Below, piece after piece: positions 1 to 8,780 of a stretch of DNA of 64,000 nucleotides. The position numbers and the translations under genes were made by a program. Below the pieces are notes generated by a model. It was not told where the DNA came from. It worked only from the letters and a program-made list of their open reading frames with translations, and ran no database searches. The stretch's first letter is position 1. Every line of letters starts with the position of its first letter. The stretch comes from Roseicella frigidaeris (GTDB taxonomy: Bacteria > Pseudomonadota > Alphaproteobacteria > Acetobacterales > Acetobacteraceae). The stretch covers positions 52,939 to 116,938 of the forward strand of contig NZ_QLIX01000016.1 of the NCBI RefSeq assembly GCF_003258945.1, read 5' to 3'.

Positions 1-1175
1 CAATGGCCGCGCGCCTCGAGATCGCCGAAGGCGGTGCCGTCCCAGGGCAGCTCGGCGCCCTCGGCATCGGTGATGCGGATATCGGCGCCACAGAGGGCGC
101 GGCCCTGCTTCAGCCGCACCCGCATCGCCGCCTCGGCCTCCAGCCCGGCATGGGCGGCCAGCGGCGCGTTGATCGTCACCATCGGGCTGGTCTCGGTCAT
201 GCCCCAGGCCTGCTGCACCGCGACGCCGTGGCGGGCGAGCCCCTCGATCATCGCCCGCGGTACCGCCGAGCCGCCGCTGGCGACGCGCCGGAGCGTCTCC
301 AGCCGCGCGCCGCTGCGCTCCAGCACCTGCAGCACGTCGAGCCAGATGGTCGGCACGGCGGAAGCGAAGGTGACGCGCTCCTCGTTCAGCAGCCGCAGCA
401 GCGAGGCGCCGTCGAGATGCCGGCCGGGCAGCACCAGCGCCGCCCCGGCCATGGGCGCGCAATAGGGCATGGCCCAGCCGGTGGCGTGGAACATGCCCGC
501 CCCGACCAGCACCCGGTCGGTGGCGCGGAAGGCGAAGGCATCGGCGGTGTTGGCCGCATAGGCGTGCAGCATGGCGGAGCGGTGGCTGTAGAGCACGCCC
601 TTCGGCCGGCCCGTCGTGCCCGAGGTGTAGCAGAGGGCGCTGGCGGTGTTCTCGTCGAAGACCGGCCAGGCCTGTTCCCCGGATTCGGCGGCGAGCAGCG
701 TCTCGTAGTCGTGCAGCGCGATGCCGGGCGGCAGGGGTGGAGCCCCCTCGCCGAGTAGCACCACGGTGCGCAAGGCCGGCACGCGCGGCGCCAGGGCGGC
801 GACCAGCGGCGCGAAGCCCGGATCGGCGAAGAGCGCCGCATCCGCCGCGTCGTTCAGGATGAAGGCAATGTCCTCCTCCGACAGCCGCGGATTCACCGTG
901 TGGCAGACCGCGCCCATGCCGGAGACGGCGTAGTAGAGCTCGAGATGCCGGTGGCTGTTCCAGGCCAGGGTGGCGACCCGGTCGCCCGGCCGCACCCCGA
1001 GGCGGTGCAGCGCCTGCGCCAGGCGGCGCGCCCGGGCTTCGAGCGCCGCGTAGCCGATGCGGTGCGTGCCGCCATCGGCCAGCGCCGAGACGACCTCGGT
1101 CCGGCCGTGATGGCGTGCGGCATGGGTGAGGATGGAGGAGAGCAACAGCGGGTGGTGCTGCATCAGGCCGAGCAT
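1..1175 (-). CDS. Acyl-CoA ligase / fatty-acyl-CoA synthase, 3' part outside window
   Basis: This is an AMP-forming acyl-CoA ligase of the ANL superfamily. It activates a carboxylic acid to its CoA thioester through an acyl-adenylate. Reading the minus strand from ATG 1175 gives an N-terminal domain with HHGRTEVVSA, the typical GVRPGDRVATLAWNSHRHLELYYA block and NPRLSEEDIAFILND. Near the window edge comes ELPWDGTAFGDLEARG, which resembles the DmdB/medium-chain subfamily (3-methylthiopropionyl-CoA ligase and fatty-acyl-CoA synthases). A GGGAGG Shine-Dalgarno sequence sits just upstream of the start. About 391 codons are visible; the C-terminal adenylation motifs and the lysine domain lie to the left of position 1. 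The substrate cannot be decided from what is visible. No partner gene is seen on this side. Confidence 0.85.
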   Translation of the reverse strand, partial: MLGLMQHHPLLLSSILTHAARHHGRTEVVSALADGGTHRIGYAALEARARRLAQALHRLGVRPGDRVATLAWNSHRHLELYYAVSGMGAVCHTVNPRLSEEDIAFILNDAADAALFADPGFAPLVAALAPRVPALRTVVLLGEGAPPLPPGIALHDYETLLAAESGEQAWPVFDENTASALCYTSGTTGRPKGVLYSHRSAMLHAYAANTADAFAFRATDRVLVGAGMFHATGWAMPYCAPMAGAALVLPGRHLDGASLLRLLNEERVTFASAVPTIWLDVLQVLERSGARLETLRRVASGGSAVPRAMIEGLARHGVAVQQAWGMTETSPMVTINAPLAAHAGLEAEAAMRVRLKQGRALCGADIRITDAEGAELPWDGTAFGDLEARGH

Positions 1176-1334
1176 CGGCGGGCCTCCCACGGAGGGCAGG
1201 GTGGGTCCCGGCGGCCCGCGGCAGCATGGCCCGGGCGGCGGCCCGGCCGCGCGCAATTCCCGGCGATCCGCCCCCGGGGGCAGCGGGGCGTCAGCCGGCC
1301 CGGCCTGGCCGCGCGGCGGGTCCGCCGGAGGCCC

Positions 1335-2249
1335 TCACCCCCGCATCGCCACGGCCATCAGCCCGACATTGTGCCGCATCATCGCCTCATAGGTCGGGGC
1401 CGGGCCGTCAGGCGGGGAGAGGCTGTCGGCATAGAGCCGGCCGCGCGGCCGCACCCCGGCATCGGCGGCGAGGCGCTCCATCACCGCCTGGCTGCCCTGG
1501 CCTTCCAGGAAGACGGCGGCGATGCCCTCCGCCCGCACCTGGCGGATCAGCGCCGCCACCTGCGCCGCCGAGGGCTGCGCCTCGGGCGAGAGGCCCTGCG
1601 GCGCCAGCACCCGCACGCCATAGGCCGCGGCGAAGTAGCCGAAGGCGGCATGGCTGGTGAGGATCACCCGCCGCGCCGCCGGGATGGCGCCGAGGGTCTC
1701 GCGCACCCAGGCATCGAGGCCGGCGAGGCGGGCGAGGTAATCCGCCTCCGCCGCGCCGATCGCCGCCGCCCGCGCCGGATCGGCCTGCCGCAGCCCGGCG
1801 GCGATGGTGCGCGCATAGGCTCCGGCGAGGCGCGCATCCTGCCAGGCATGCGGGTCCGGCGCCTCCGCCCCATGCCCGGCGGCATGGCCCGTGGGCGCGG
1901 CGCGCAGCGGCGCGATGCCCTCGGCGGCGGTGACCAGCGGCCCGGCATGGCGGGTCGCGGCCAGCAGCCGGTCGAGCCAGGGCTCGAAGCCGAGGCCGTT
2001 GCGGATGACGAGGCCGGCGCCGCGGATCGCCTCCGCCTCCGAGGGGCGGGGCTGGAAGAGGTGCGGGTCGGTCCCCGGCCCGGCCAGCACCTGCAGCGGC
2101 AGGTCGCCGCCGCCGAGCTGGCGGGCCATGTCGCCGAGGATGGAGAAGGAGGCGACGATGCGGGGCCGCGCCTCGGCCCGGGCATGGCGGGGGAGGAGGC
2201 AGGCGGCGGCGAGCGGCAGCAGGGCGCGGCGGGGCGGCGAGACAGGCAT
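1335..2249 (-). CDS. znuA: Zinc/manganese ABC transporter substrate-binding protein (ZnuA-like)
   Basis: This is a periplasmic cluster A-I (SBP_bac_9) metal-binding protein of 304 residues. A signal peptide is visible at residues 1-25. The four expected metal ligands are present: His63 (DPH), His134 (DPHAW), His200 (SHAAFGYF) and Asp275 (YADS). A short His-containing loop at 121-127 precedes the second ligand; it is much reduced compared with classic ZnuA. A Zur-like palindrome abuts the start codon and there is no Shine-Dalgarno sequence, so the message may be leaderless and repressed by zinc-loaded Zur. The permease and ATPase genes are not adjacent, so it must work with components encoded elsewhere or is an orphan. 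Manganese specificity is possible but the Zur-type site favours zinc. Confidence 0.85.
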   Translation of the reverse strand: MPVSPPRRALLPLAAACLLPRHARAEARPRIVASFSILGDMARQLGGGDLPLQVLAGPGTDPHLFQPRPSEAEAIRGAGLVIRNGLGFEPWLDRLLAATRHAGPLVTAAEGIAPLRAAPTGHAAGHGAEAPDPHAWQDARLAGAYARTIAAGLRQADPARAAAIGAAEADYLARLAGLDAWVRETLGAIPAARRVILTSHAAFGYFAAAYGVRVLAPQGLSPEAQPSAAQVAALIRQVRAEGIAAVFLEGQGSQAVMERLAADAGVRPRGRLYADSLSPPDGPAPTYEAMMRHNVGLMAVAMRG

Positions 2250-2268
2250 GATGTTATAATATTACATC
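2250..2268 (-). promoter_or_regulatory. Zur-like operator over the znuA promoter
   Basis: The 19-bp near-palindrome GATGTTATAATATTACATC has mismatches only at the centre and one symmetric pair. It matches the general form of alphaproteobacterial Zur boxes (TGTTATA...TATAACA). It ends one base before the znuA start codon and contains a TATTAT/TATAAC-like -10 element about 6-12 bases from the ATG on the minus strand. Bound repressor would therefore occlude the promoter. The similarity is seen in the sequence; binding by Zur is inferred. Confidence 0.7.
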
Positions 2269-2298
2269 ATGCGGCCCGAGGCCAGGGCCGCCATGGGA

Positions 2299-3078
2299 TC
2301 AGCCGCGGCCGAGCCAGCGGCGCAGCCTCGCCAGCAGCCCCTCGCCGCGCCGCGCCACCCGCTGATGCGCCACATGCGGCCGCCGGGCCGGCGGCGGCAG
2401 GGCGCTCGCCACGGTGTGCCGCCCGGCATCATGCGCGGCGATCAGGCGAAGCTCGAGCCCGACCACCTGCGCCACGGCCTCCGGCGGGTCGGTGAGGCCG
2501 AGCGTCTCGGCGGTCGCCGCCGCATCCGCCCAGGCGCCGGCGCGGCGCAGCGCGTCGATGACGCGCACGGTCTGCTCGGGGTCGAGCGGCGGGCCGCCGC
2601 GCCAGAGCGCCACCGCCTCCAGCCGCCAGTGCCGGGCGAGCTCCTCCTGGTGGAGGTCGTCCGCCACCCAGGCGGCCTGCAGCGTCGCCTCGGCCGCCGC
2701 GTGCAGCGCGCCCGTCTCCTCCAGCACATGCGCCCAGGCGAGGAAGCGGCGGGCCAGCGGCGGGTGGCTCGCCTCGGCCAGCAGGGCGCGGAAGGGGGCG
2801 GCGGCCACCGCCTGCGCCGCCGCCGGATGCGCCTTGGCGATGTTCGGCGCGGCATAGCCGCAGGAGGGGCATTGCTGCAGCCAGCGCGCCATGGTGGAGC
2901 GCACCGGCTCGCCCGGCCGCAGATCGAGGTCCGGCGCCTGCTCCGGCGGGTTCGGGCGGAAGGGCGGCTGCCGGCTGCCGGTGCCGCAGACGGCACAGCG
3001 CGGCAGGGCTTCGGCCGCGGGGGGCCGGGACGGGGCGGAGGACGGGGCCGGCATCGGCGCAAACGTAGGCATGCTCAT
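2299..3078 (-). CDS. Hypothetical protein with CxxC zinc-ribbon-like motifs
   Basis: I do not recognise a named family. The protein has about 259 residues. After a Pro/Ala-rich start it has CAVCGTG near residue 30 and QCPSCGYA near residue 70, two CxxC knuckles that suggest a bound zinc. A helical, Ala/Leu-rich region with TPR-like character follows (AWAHVLEETGALHAAAEATLQAA, AGAWADAAATAETLG), and the C-terminus is basic. The layout recalls DUF2225-type proteins, which pair a zinc ribbon with a helical repeat domain, but this is a guess. The ATG at 3078 is preferred over the longer frame because upstream sequence is Pro/Gly-rich noise and would overlap the divergent proline iminopeptidase start. 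No membrane segment is seen. Confidence 0.6.
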   Translation of the reverse strand: MSMPTFAPMPAPSSAPSRPPAAEALPRCAVCGTGSRQPPFRPNPPEQAPDLDLRPGEPVRSTMARWLQQCPSCGYAAPNIAKAHPAAAQAVAAAPFRALLAEASHPPLARRFLAWAHVLEETGALHAAAEATLQAAWVADDLHQEELARHWRLEAVALWRGGPPLDPEQTVRVIDALRRAGAWADAAATAETLGLTDPPEAVAQVVGLELRLIAAHDAGRHTVASALPPPARRPHVAHQRVARRGEGLLARLRRWLGRG

Positions 3079-3241
3079 GGGAAAACCGAAGGGGCGACAT
3101 GGCCGCGGCCGACGATTCCGCGGGACCGTGTTGCCAGGCTGGCCCCCGGGCGCCCCCGGGCGGCACGCCCCGGGCGGATCGGGGCGCGTTTCCGGCGACG
3201 CCGCTGTTGCCGGCGGGCCGCGCGCCGGGGATATTGCCCCC

Positions 3242-4192
3242 ATGCCGCGCGGCGACCTGTTCCCCGATATCGCTCCCTATGAGACCGGATTGCTGCCGCT
3301 GTCCGGCGGCCATGTCATGTACTGGGAGCAGGTGGGCAATCCCCGCGGCCAGCCCGCGCTGTTCCTGCATGGCGGGCCGGGGGCCGGGGCGGGGGCGGTG
3401 CATCGCCGCTTCTTCGATCCCGGCCATTGGCGCGTGGTGATCTTCGACCAGCGCGGCGCCGGCCGCTCCCGCCCCCTCGGCGAACTGCGGGAGAACACGA
3501 CGCCGCATCTCGTCGCCGATATCGAGGCGCTGCGCCGCTCGCTCGGCATCGAGCGCTGGCTGCTCTTCGGCGGCTCCTGGGGCTCGACGCTCGCCCTCGC
3601 CTATGCCCAGGCGCATCCCGAGCGGGTCACCGGCTGCGTGCTGCGCGGCGTCTTCCTCGGCCGCCAGGCCGAGGTGGAGTGGTTCCTGACCGGGCTGCGC
3701 CGGGTCTTCCCCGATGCCTGGGCGGCCTTCGTCGAGCATCTGCCGGCCGAGGAGCGGGGCGACATCCTCGGCGCCTATCTGCGCCGGCTCTGCGACCCCG
3801 ACCCGATGGTGCACCTGCCGGCGGCCCGCGCCTGGAGCCAGTACGAGGGAAGCTGCAGCACCCTGCTGCCGAGCCCGGACACGGTGGCGAGCTTCGCGCA
3901 GGACCGCACTGCCCTCGGCCTGGCGCGGATCGAGGCGCATTACTTCGCGCACGACCTCTTCCTGCCGGAGGGTGGGCTGCTCGCGCATATGGGCCGCATC
4001 GCGCATATCCCGGCCGAGGTGGTGCAGGGGCGCTACGACATGGTCTGCCCGGCCGAGACCGCCTTCGACCTGGTGGCGGCCTGGCCGCGGGCGCGGCTGA
4101 CGGTGGTGCCGGATGCCGGGCATTCGGCGCTCGAGCCCGGGGTGCGGACGGCGCTGGTGAGCGCCGTCGAGCGGTTCCGGCGGCGGGGGTGA
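3242..4192 (+). CDS. pip: Proline iminopeptidase (alpha/beta hydrolase)
   Basis: This cytosolic peptidase removes N-terminal proline from peptides. The 316-residue protein shows the S33 family pattern: oxyanion HGGPG (residues 43-47), FDQRGAGRS (68-76), nucleophile elbow GGSWGS with Ser112, Asp266 in GRYDMVCP and His294 in DAGHSALE. The length is normal for the family. The chosen start MPRGDLFPDIAPYETG is the characteristic N-terminus; the longer upstream reading frame is Arg/Gly-rich noise. It is divergent from the preceding hypothetical gene, whose start lies about 160 bases upstream. No operon partner is evident. Confidence 0.93.
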   Translation: MPRGDLFPDIAPYETGLLPLSGGHVMYWEQVGNPRGQPALFLHGGPGAGAGAVHRRFFDPGHWRVVIFDQRGAGRSRPLGELRENTTPHLVADIEALRRSLGIERWLLFGGSWGSTLALAYAQAHPERVTGCVLRGVFLGRQAEVEWFLTGLRRVFPDAWAAFVEHLPAEERGDILGAYLRRLCDPDPMVHLPAARAWSQYEGSCSTLLPSPDTVASFAQDRTALGLARIEAHYFAHDLFLPEGGLLAHMGRIAHIPAEVVQGRYDMVCPAETAFDLVAAWPRARLTVVPDAGHSALEPGVRTALVSAVERFRRRG

Positions 4193-4235
4193 GAGGCGGC
4201 GGGCCGCCGCGCCCGCCGGTTGGGCGTCGCCCGGG

Positions 4236-4745
4236 TCAGATCCCCGCCGTCTTGCCCTCGGTCTCCCGCTGCACATAGGTGCGCACGACCTCGGGCAGGG
4301 CCTGGCCCGCCCATTCGGCCATCGCCTCCTCCTCCTTCAGCGAGTCTTGCAGCAGCGGCTCGGCCTGCGTGTCGCCCGCCATGCGCGCCATCTCGATCAG
4401 CGCCTTGTAGGAGGCGATCTCGAAATGCTCGAAGGCGTAATTGGCGAAGCTGTTCTTCAGGATCTCGTCCTGCATCGGGACATGGGCGAGGGCCGCCATA
4501 TTGCCCATGAAGCCGGTGGCAAGATCCTTCAGCGTGCTCGCGCTGGTGCCGTGCGCCTGCAGGATCTGCTCCAGCCGCTGCGATTGGCGGCGGGTCTCCT
4601 CGATATGCTGCTGCAGGCGCTGGCGCATGGCCGGGTAGTTCTCGATCCGCTCCACCTGGCGGGAGAGCAGCTGGTCCGCCTGCGCCTCGAGGGCATGCGC
4701 GTTGCGCAGGCCGGTGAGGTAGATGTCTTGGATGGAGCTGGCCAT
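4236..4745 (-). CDS. YciE/YciF-like ferritin-fold protein (DUF892)
   Basis: This protein of about 169 residues belongs to the DUF892 ferritin-like family. It has four predicted long helices with Glu/His-rich positions, including the signatures QDIYLTGLRNAHALEAQ, EHFEIASYKALIEMA and LKEEEAMAEWA. Family members fold as dimetal four-helix bundles and are often stress induced; the reaction is not established. ATG 4745 is chosen over an in-frame ATG at 4781 because an AGGAAAA ribosome site lies upstream and MASSIQDIYL fits the usual family start. It converges with pip, and the two stop codons are about 43 bases apart. No other stress gene is adjacent. Confidence 0.85.
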   Translation of the reverse strand: MASSIQDIYLTGLRNAHALEAQADQLLSRQVERIENYPAMRQRLQQHIEETRRQSQRLEQILQAHGTSASTLKDLATGFMGNMAALAHVPMQDEILKNSFANYAFEHFEIASYKALIEMARMAGDTQAEPLLQDSLKEEEAMAEWAGQALPEVVRTYVQRETEGKTAGI

Positions 4746-4867
4746 GATCGAAATTTTTCCTAACGACGCCATCCGGGCCAACGGGCGCGGGGCCGGGCCG
4801 GTTGCTTGCGTCGGCGGATGGACAGGGCGCTTCTAGCGCCGCGGCCGGTGTGCTAAGCGGGCATCAC

Positions 4868-4944
4868 GTCTCCGTAGCTCAGCCGGATAGAGCACCAGAT
4901 TCCTAATCTGGGGGCCGTGGGTTCGAATCCCGCCGGGGACACCA
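4868..4944 (+). tRNA. tRNA-Arg (anticodon CCT)
   Basis: A 77-nt cloverleaf can be folded by eye. The acceptor stem GTCTCCG pairs with CGGGGAC. The D arm is GCTC...GAGC. The anticodon stem is CCAGA/TCTGG with loop TTCCTAA, giving anticodon CCT. The T arm contains GGTTCGAATCC, and CCA is encoded at 4942-4944. It directly precedes the lower-GC island starting near 5 kb. The CCT tRNA-Arg gene is a common integration target, but I could not find a second copy of its 3' end at the far side of the island. Confidence 0.95.
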
Positions 4945-5235
4945 TTTCCACCTAGCTCAATTGTTCTCCCCTGCGGGGACCTCGCCGTCAGGCGCAGGTT
5001 TTCCGCAGTTTTTGTGCTTCGGCTGGCTACTGTGCCCGCGGAGCGACGGCCCAGAACACTCTCGCTCCGTCCGTTTGTCTCCGGACCTGGCGACTTGGCC
5101 GATTAACCAGCCACGCTGAAAGCCTCCAAAAGCCTTGGATGCCCGTGGGCGAAGAGTCGCTGGGTTAGAGCTTCCTTATGGGGGGGGCGAGGACGCGCGT
5201 TGGACTGATGCGAAGCACTTTGGCCCGCTCCGGGG
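4945..5235. other. Gene-free stretch between tRNA-Arg and the island operon
   Basis: These 291 bases have lower GC than the flanking core. They hold no convincing ORF, integrase remnant or tRNA-end repeat that I can recognise. They mark the junction of the island with the tRNA gene. Confidence 0.5.
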
Positions 5236-6030
5236 CTATGGGGTACGGCTATCCGTTCTCCTGAGCAGAATTCGGCCGTTGGCGTTTCTGAGTAGTTGCA
5301 CCCTCGCGTCGTCGGGAAGAGTTGGCCGTCCCTGATCCTTCGAAATCCAGGCAAAGCGCTCGTCGCGCCGGACGGTCCAGAGCCCAACGCTTCCGTGTTC
5401 CGCCTCGATTTGAACGGAGCCCTCCGGCAGCCGGACCGTGCGCGCCATACGCAAAGCGCCGTCTGCCGACACGAACACACCGAATCCGATGCTCTCTGTC
5501 ACTGGCGCAAGTGCCCCCCAAATTTCGAAGGCCTCGCGCCCATCAGCTGCCTTGAATGCGGAAACAGACAGGTAGCCCACGTCGAGGGCGCGTAGGGCGA
5601 CCTGCCAGTCGCGGCTGTGGCCGTTTGCAATCACGATCGTGGACCTTGGAACGGCGCGCAAGAGCGTCTGCGCTTGGCTGAGGTGCAACGAGAGTTCACG
5701 CGCGAGCACCAGGGCGCAGTCATCCTGAGGCTCGCCAAAGCGCAGCGCGCGCATCTGAGGAAGGACATGGCCCTCCAGCGAGTGTGACAGCAGCTCGACT
5801 TCCACGACGAACCAGTGCGAGTAGTCCCTGGCGACCAACGCGAGGTCGGGCCGCCGAATCGAGCCCTCGTAGTCAAATGAGCCGCCGAACACCACACAGC
5901 GGTAACCGGCGTAGGCTCGGCCCAAGGCTCGAGCGGCAGTTGCCTCGAATTCCGTCTCAGCGGGGGCGTCAGGATCGCACAGATCAAAGAGGTCCCAGGT
6001 CGCCCCCTGGGGCAGCACGAGCGTCCTCAT
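5236..6030 (-). CDS. Putative PD-(D/E)XK-like nuclease subunit of the island system
   Basis: This 264-residue protein matches no family I can name with certainty. Residues 25-79 look like a PD-(D/E)XK nuclease core. There is an acidic helix (ETEFEATAARALGRAY), a strand with Pro61-Asp62 (RRPDLALV), then the strand FVVEVEL with Glu77 and Glu79, where an ExK is more usual. A helix with Gln near residue 92 follows. The C-terminal half (about 150-264) is beta-rich and could recognise the target, but this is inferred only from position. It is the last gene of the coupled cassette: its start overlaps the helicase stop (ATGA at 6027-6030). If the Glu-for-Lys variant abolishes catalysis, the protein would be a binding subunit instead. 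Confidence 0.55.
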   Translation of the reverse strand: MRTLVLPQGATWDLFDLCDPDAPAETEFEATAARALGRAYAGYRCVVFGGSFDYEGSIRRPDLALVARDYSHWFVVEVELLSHSLEGHVLPQMRALRFGEPQDDCALVLARELSLHLSQAQTLLRAVPRSTIVIANGHSRDWQVALRALDVGYLSVSAFKAADGREAFEIWGALAPVTESIGFGVFVSADGALRMARTVRLPEGSVQIEAEHGSVGLWTVRRDERFAWISKDQGRPTLPDDARVQLLRNANGRILLRRTDSRTP

Positions 6031-7181
6031 GCGCGGCTCCAGGACACGTCGGCGACGCCCTCAAGCTCGGCCTCTTCCTCCTTCAACCGGGCTATCTCCG
6101 GCCCCGTCGCTACCAGCGTGTAGACGACCGCTTGGTCCTTGGTCTTTGACGGACGCAGCACGCGCCCGAGACGCTGGATTCGCTGCCGCCGGGTCGCTGT
6201 GCTCGCCGCAATGATGCCGAGCTGCGCTTCCGGCACGTTGAAGCCCTCGTCTAGCGCACGACACGTGACCAGGACCGAGAGATCACCTGCACGGAAGAGG
6301 CCGAGCATGTCGGCACGATGCCGCATGGGGAGCTTCGAGTGATAGGCCGCGGAAGAGATCCCGTTGGCGCGCAGTACCTCTGCGATCACCTCGCACGCCT
6401 CCACATCCTCGTGGAACACGATCGTCCTATGGCCGCGGTGCGCGGCGATCAGCTTCAGCGTCAGCACGACCCTGTTTTGGCTGAGGTTCAGGCCCCGCGC
6501 ACGTCGCAGGTATAGCGCCACGGCCTCAGGCGCGTCGGAGCCGAGCTTCGATACGACGCGCGCGATCTTGCGAGTGAGTCGTTCGTACTCTTCTGCCCGT
6601 TCTGGCTCGAGCTCGAACACAAGATTGCGCAGCTCGAACGGGACGATGACGCCGTCGCGAAGGGCCTCGGCGTAAGTGTACTGGTAGATCACTGGGCCAA
6701 GCGCCGGCACTAACACCTCTGCGAGGCCGTCGTCGTAGGGCCTCTCTGGAGTTGCGGAGAGGCCGAGGGTGGCCGCGGCCGGGACATCGAGAACCGCCCT
6801 GAAAGTCGGGCTCGCGGCCTTGTGGCACTCGTCGACGACAAGCATGAGATCACCGACCCGGCTCCTGGTGACGTCGAGCTTAGCCACCGTGTTCAGGACA
6901 CCGATGTTCACCGTCCCCCCGCGTAACCGCCCTCGGGAGGAAAGAATGTTCACCTCGTCAAGCGCCCAGCCGAAGTGGGCCGCGGTCTCCTCCCACCATT
7001 GGTCCAGCAGCGCGACCGTTGGGACGACAATGAGAGCCGTCTCGGGCTTACGGCGTTCGATGCAGGCGAGAGCGAAGACTGTTTTGCCGCCCCCAGTTAC
7101 CGCCCCCACGATGCCGCGGCAGCCGCCGGCCTCCCAAGCGGCTAGCGCCTCGGCCTGCCAGCGGCGGAGCTCCCTGGCCAC
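6027..7181 (-). CDS. SF2 DEAD/DEAH-type helicase, island defence cassette
   Basis: This is a compact superfamily 2 ATP-dependent helicase or translocase of 384 residues. It has a Q-like region LRRWQAEALAAWEAGG, Walker A GAVTGGGKT (26-34), Walker B box DECH (117-120), SAT motif LGLSATPERP and motif VI QRIQRLGRVLRPS. It resembles the UvrB/RAD25-like helicases of restriction systems rather than RecQ or RecG. No extra DNA-binding domain is visible. It starts 12 bases after the MORC ATPase stop, and its own stop overlaps the nuclease-like gene, so the four proteins are probably made together. The likely role is translocating on or remodelling DNA for cleavage, inferred from context. Confidence 0.88.
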   Translation of the reverse strand: MARELRRWQAEALAAWEAGGCRGIVGAVTGGGKTVFALACIERRKPETALIVVPTVALLDQWWEETAAHFGWALDEVNILSSRGRLRGGTVNIGVLNTVAKLDVTRSRVGDLMLVVDECHKAASPTFRAVLDVPAAATLGLSATPERPYDDGLAEVLVPALGPVIYQYTYAEALRDGVIVPFELRNLVFELEPERAEEYERLTRKIARVVSKLGSDAPEAVALYLRRARGLNLSQNRVVLTLKLIAAHRGHRTIVFHEDVEACEVIAEVLRANGISSAAYHSKLPMRHRADMLGLFRAGDLSVLVTCRALDEGFNVPEAQLGIIAASTATRRQRIQRLGRVLRPSKTKDQAVVYTLVATGPEIARLKEEEAELEGVADVSWSRA

Positions 7182-7193
7182 AGCCTTCCTGGC

Positions 7194-8780
7194 TCACGCG
7201 CCGGCGGGCGGCGCATCGGCCTCCGCCAAGCCTGGAGCCTCCTGGGCCTCGGCCGCCGCGTTGCCGACCCGGACCTCCTGGACGCGGAGCAGCTCGTTCT
7301 TGAGTCGACGCACGCTGTCGGGCGACACCCGGCCGGCAAGTTGCGACACGCGGTACTCAGCAACGGCGTCGTAGATATATTGCCTGATGCATTCATCAAC
7401 GGCGTCCGAAGTCTCGAGCGACGCGTAATACGGGTGCAGGCTGTTAACCAGCACATAGATCGTGCCCGGCACCGCGCTGGCCTCAATAACGAGGTAAGGC
7501 TCGTACTCGCTGCGCTCTTGGAGCGCGACCACGACATTCAGGGCTTGGCCGATGCTGAAATCGGCGATGATGTCCTTCGGATCCAGACTGCTAGCCTGCT
7601 TGCGGTTGCTGGCCAGAATCGTCTCTAACGGCGGCAGTAGCGTATTCGCAACGGCATCGGACATCTCTGGATTGGAAAACTCCTTCGCCATCGTCTGCAC
7701 AAGGTCGCGGACCTTTTCGCGTGACCAGGCTTGTGTCTTCTCGCTGCGCCTCTTCGCGGCGTAGTTGCGGTAGTCCTTCGTGAGCTTTGCGAGGAAGCTC
7801 TCCAGATCCTCTTCTTCGTTTCCTTCGAAGAGGATCGCGTCTTTGGTGTGAGAAACCTGAAATCCATCAAGGTTGATGACGCCAGTGAGACGCTGGGCAA
7901 TCAAGTTGTTGGCGCCTTCGTCGTCGACGCCACCGAAGATGGTCCTTGGCTTCCACGCATTTGGGAAGCCTTGGATCTGTCTCCGGTTCTGGAAGAGAGA
8001 GAAGCCGCCAAACTTTCGACCGCCGCTACCCCTGCGCAGCACTCCCACCCAGCCGCTGACCTTCTTGCCACCGATGGGCACATCGTCGAATTTCAGCCTC
8101 ATCGGCTGGCCCTGCGCGTCGGTGTCGAGGTCGTACTCGTCCGGGGCAGGTATCTCTTCGCCATTGTAGAGGATCTTCAGGAAGCCATCGACTATGTCAA
8201 AGCGGTACATTGAGCCCAGATAGCCGCGGATGTTCTCCTCAGTCCGCTGCTGGATACTGCGGTGGAGATCGGTGATCGTGATACGCGTGTAGTGCTCATC
8301 CGTTCCAACCGCACGCCTCGTGAGTGGAATTTTGCTGTTGTTGTTGGCGATGCTCGGCACGTCCACTACGGCGGTCCACTCCTCGCCACTTCCCCACTCG
8401 CAGGTCGTGATGCGCCACTGCTTGCCGATCCAGCATGCGGCGGTCTTCATGCCCATCCCGTACTTAGAACGGCCCTTGCTGTCGTTGGTAGGGTGTGCAA
8501 TCCGCAGTGCAGCGATGAGATCGTCGCACGTCATCCCAATCGAGTTGTCCTTGATCGTAATTTCCCGCGCGAGCCGGTTGTACGTTAGTTCGACGACGAG
8601 AGGTGTACCCTCCTCCTTGAGAACATCGTCAATGACGCTTTCGTAGTTCAGTCGCGACTGCGTCGAGTTGTCGATGAACTCGGCCAAAGCGTACCACATG
8701 GTGTAGCTGAGACGGCTGTAGGCGTTGAGCGCCTGCGGACCGATTGAAAGCTCGGCTTCGACTTGTTCGGTCTGGCTCAT
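7194..8780 (-). CDS. MORC/MutL-type GHKL ATPase of a restriction-like cassette
   Basis: This 528-residue protein has an N-terminal GHKL (HSP90/MutL/histidine kinase) ATP-binding domain. The N box is EFIDNSTQS (34-42, Glu34 as general base, Asn38 for Mg), the G1 box is DNSIGM (78-83) and the G2 region is GRSKYGMGMKTA (103-114). A transducer-like S5 domain follows, including ISDL-equivalent and FQNRRQI segments. The C-terminal part (about 330-528) is helical and charged. MORC-like ATPases in bacteria are known from gene neighbourhoods with methylases, SF2 helicases and REase-fold proteins, which matches this locus. Its start overlaps the methyltransferase stop (ATGA at 8777-8780). It probably acts as an ATP-driven DNA clamp, by analogy with eukaryotic MORC and MutL. 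Confidence 0.85.
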   Translation of the reverse strand: MSQTEQVEAELSIGPQALNAYSRLSYTMWYALAEFIDNSTQSRLNYESVIDDVLKEEGTPLVVELTYNRLAREITIKDNSIGMTCDDLIAALRIAHPTNDSKGRSKYGMGMKTAACWIGKQWRITTCEWGSGEEWTAVVDVPSIANNNSKIPLTRRAVGTDEHYTRITITDLHRSIQQRTEENIRGYLGSMYRFDIVDGFLKILYNGEEIPAPDEYDLDTDAQGQPMRLKFDDVPIGGKKVSGWVGVLRRGSGGRKFGGFSLFQNRRQIQGFPNAWKPRTIFGGVDDEGANNLIAQRLTGVINLDGFQVSHTKDAILFEGNEEEDLESFLAKLTKDYRNYAAKRRSEKTQAWSREKVRDLVQTMAKEFSNPEMSDAVANTLLPPLETILASNRKQASSLDPKDIIADFSIGQALNVVVALQERSEYEPYLVIEASAVPGTIYVLVNSLHPYYASLETSDAVDECIRQYIYDAVAEYRVSQLAGRVSPDSVRRLKNELLRVQEVRVGNAAAEAQEAPGLAEADAPPAGA

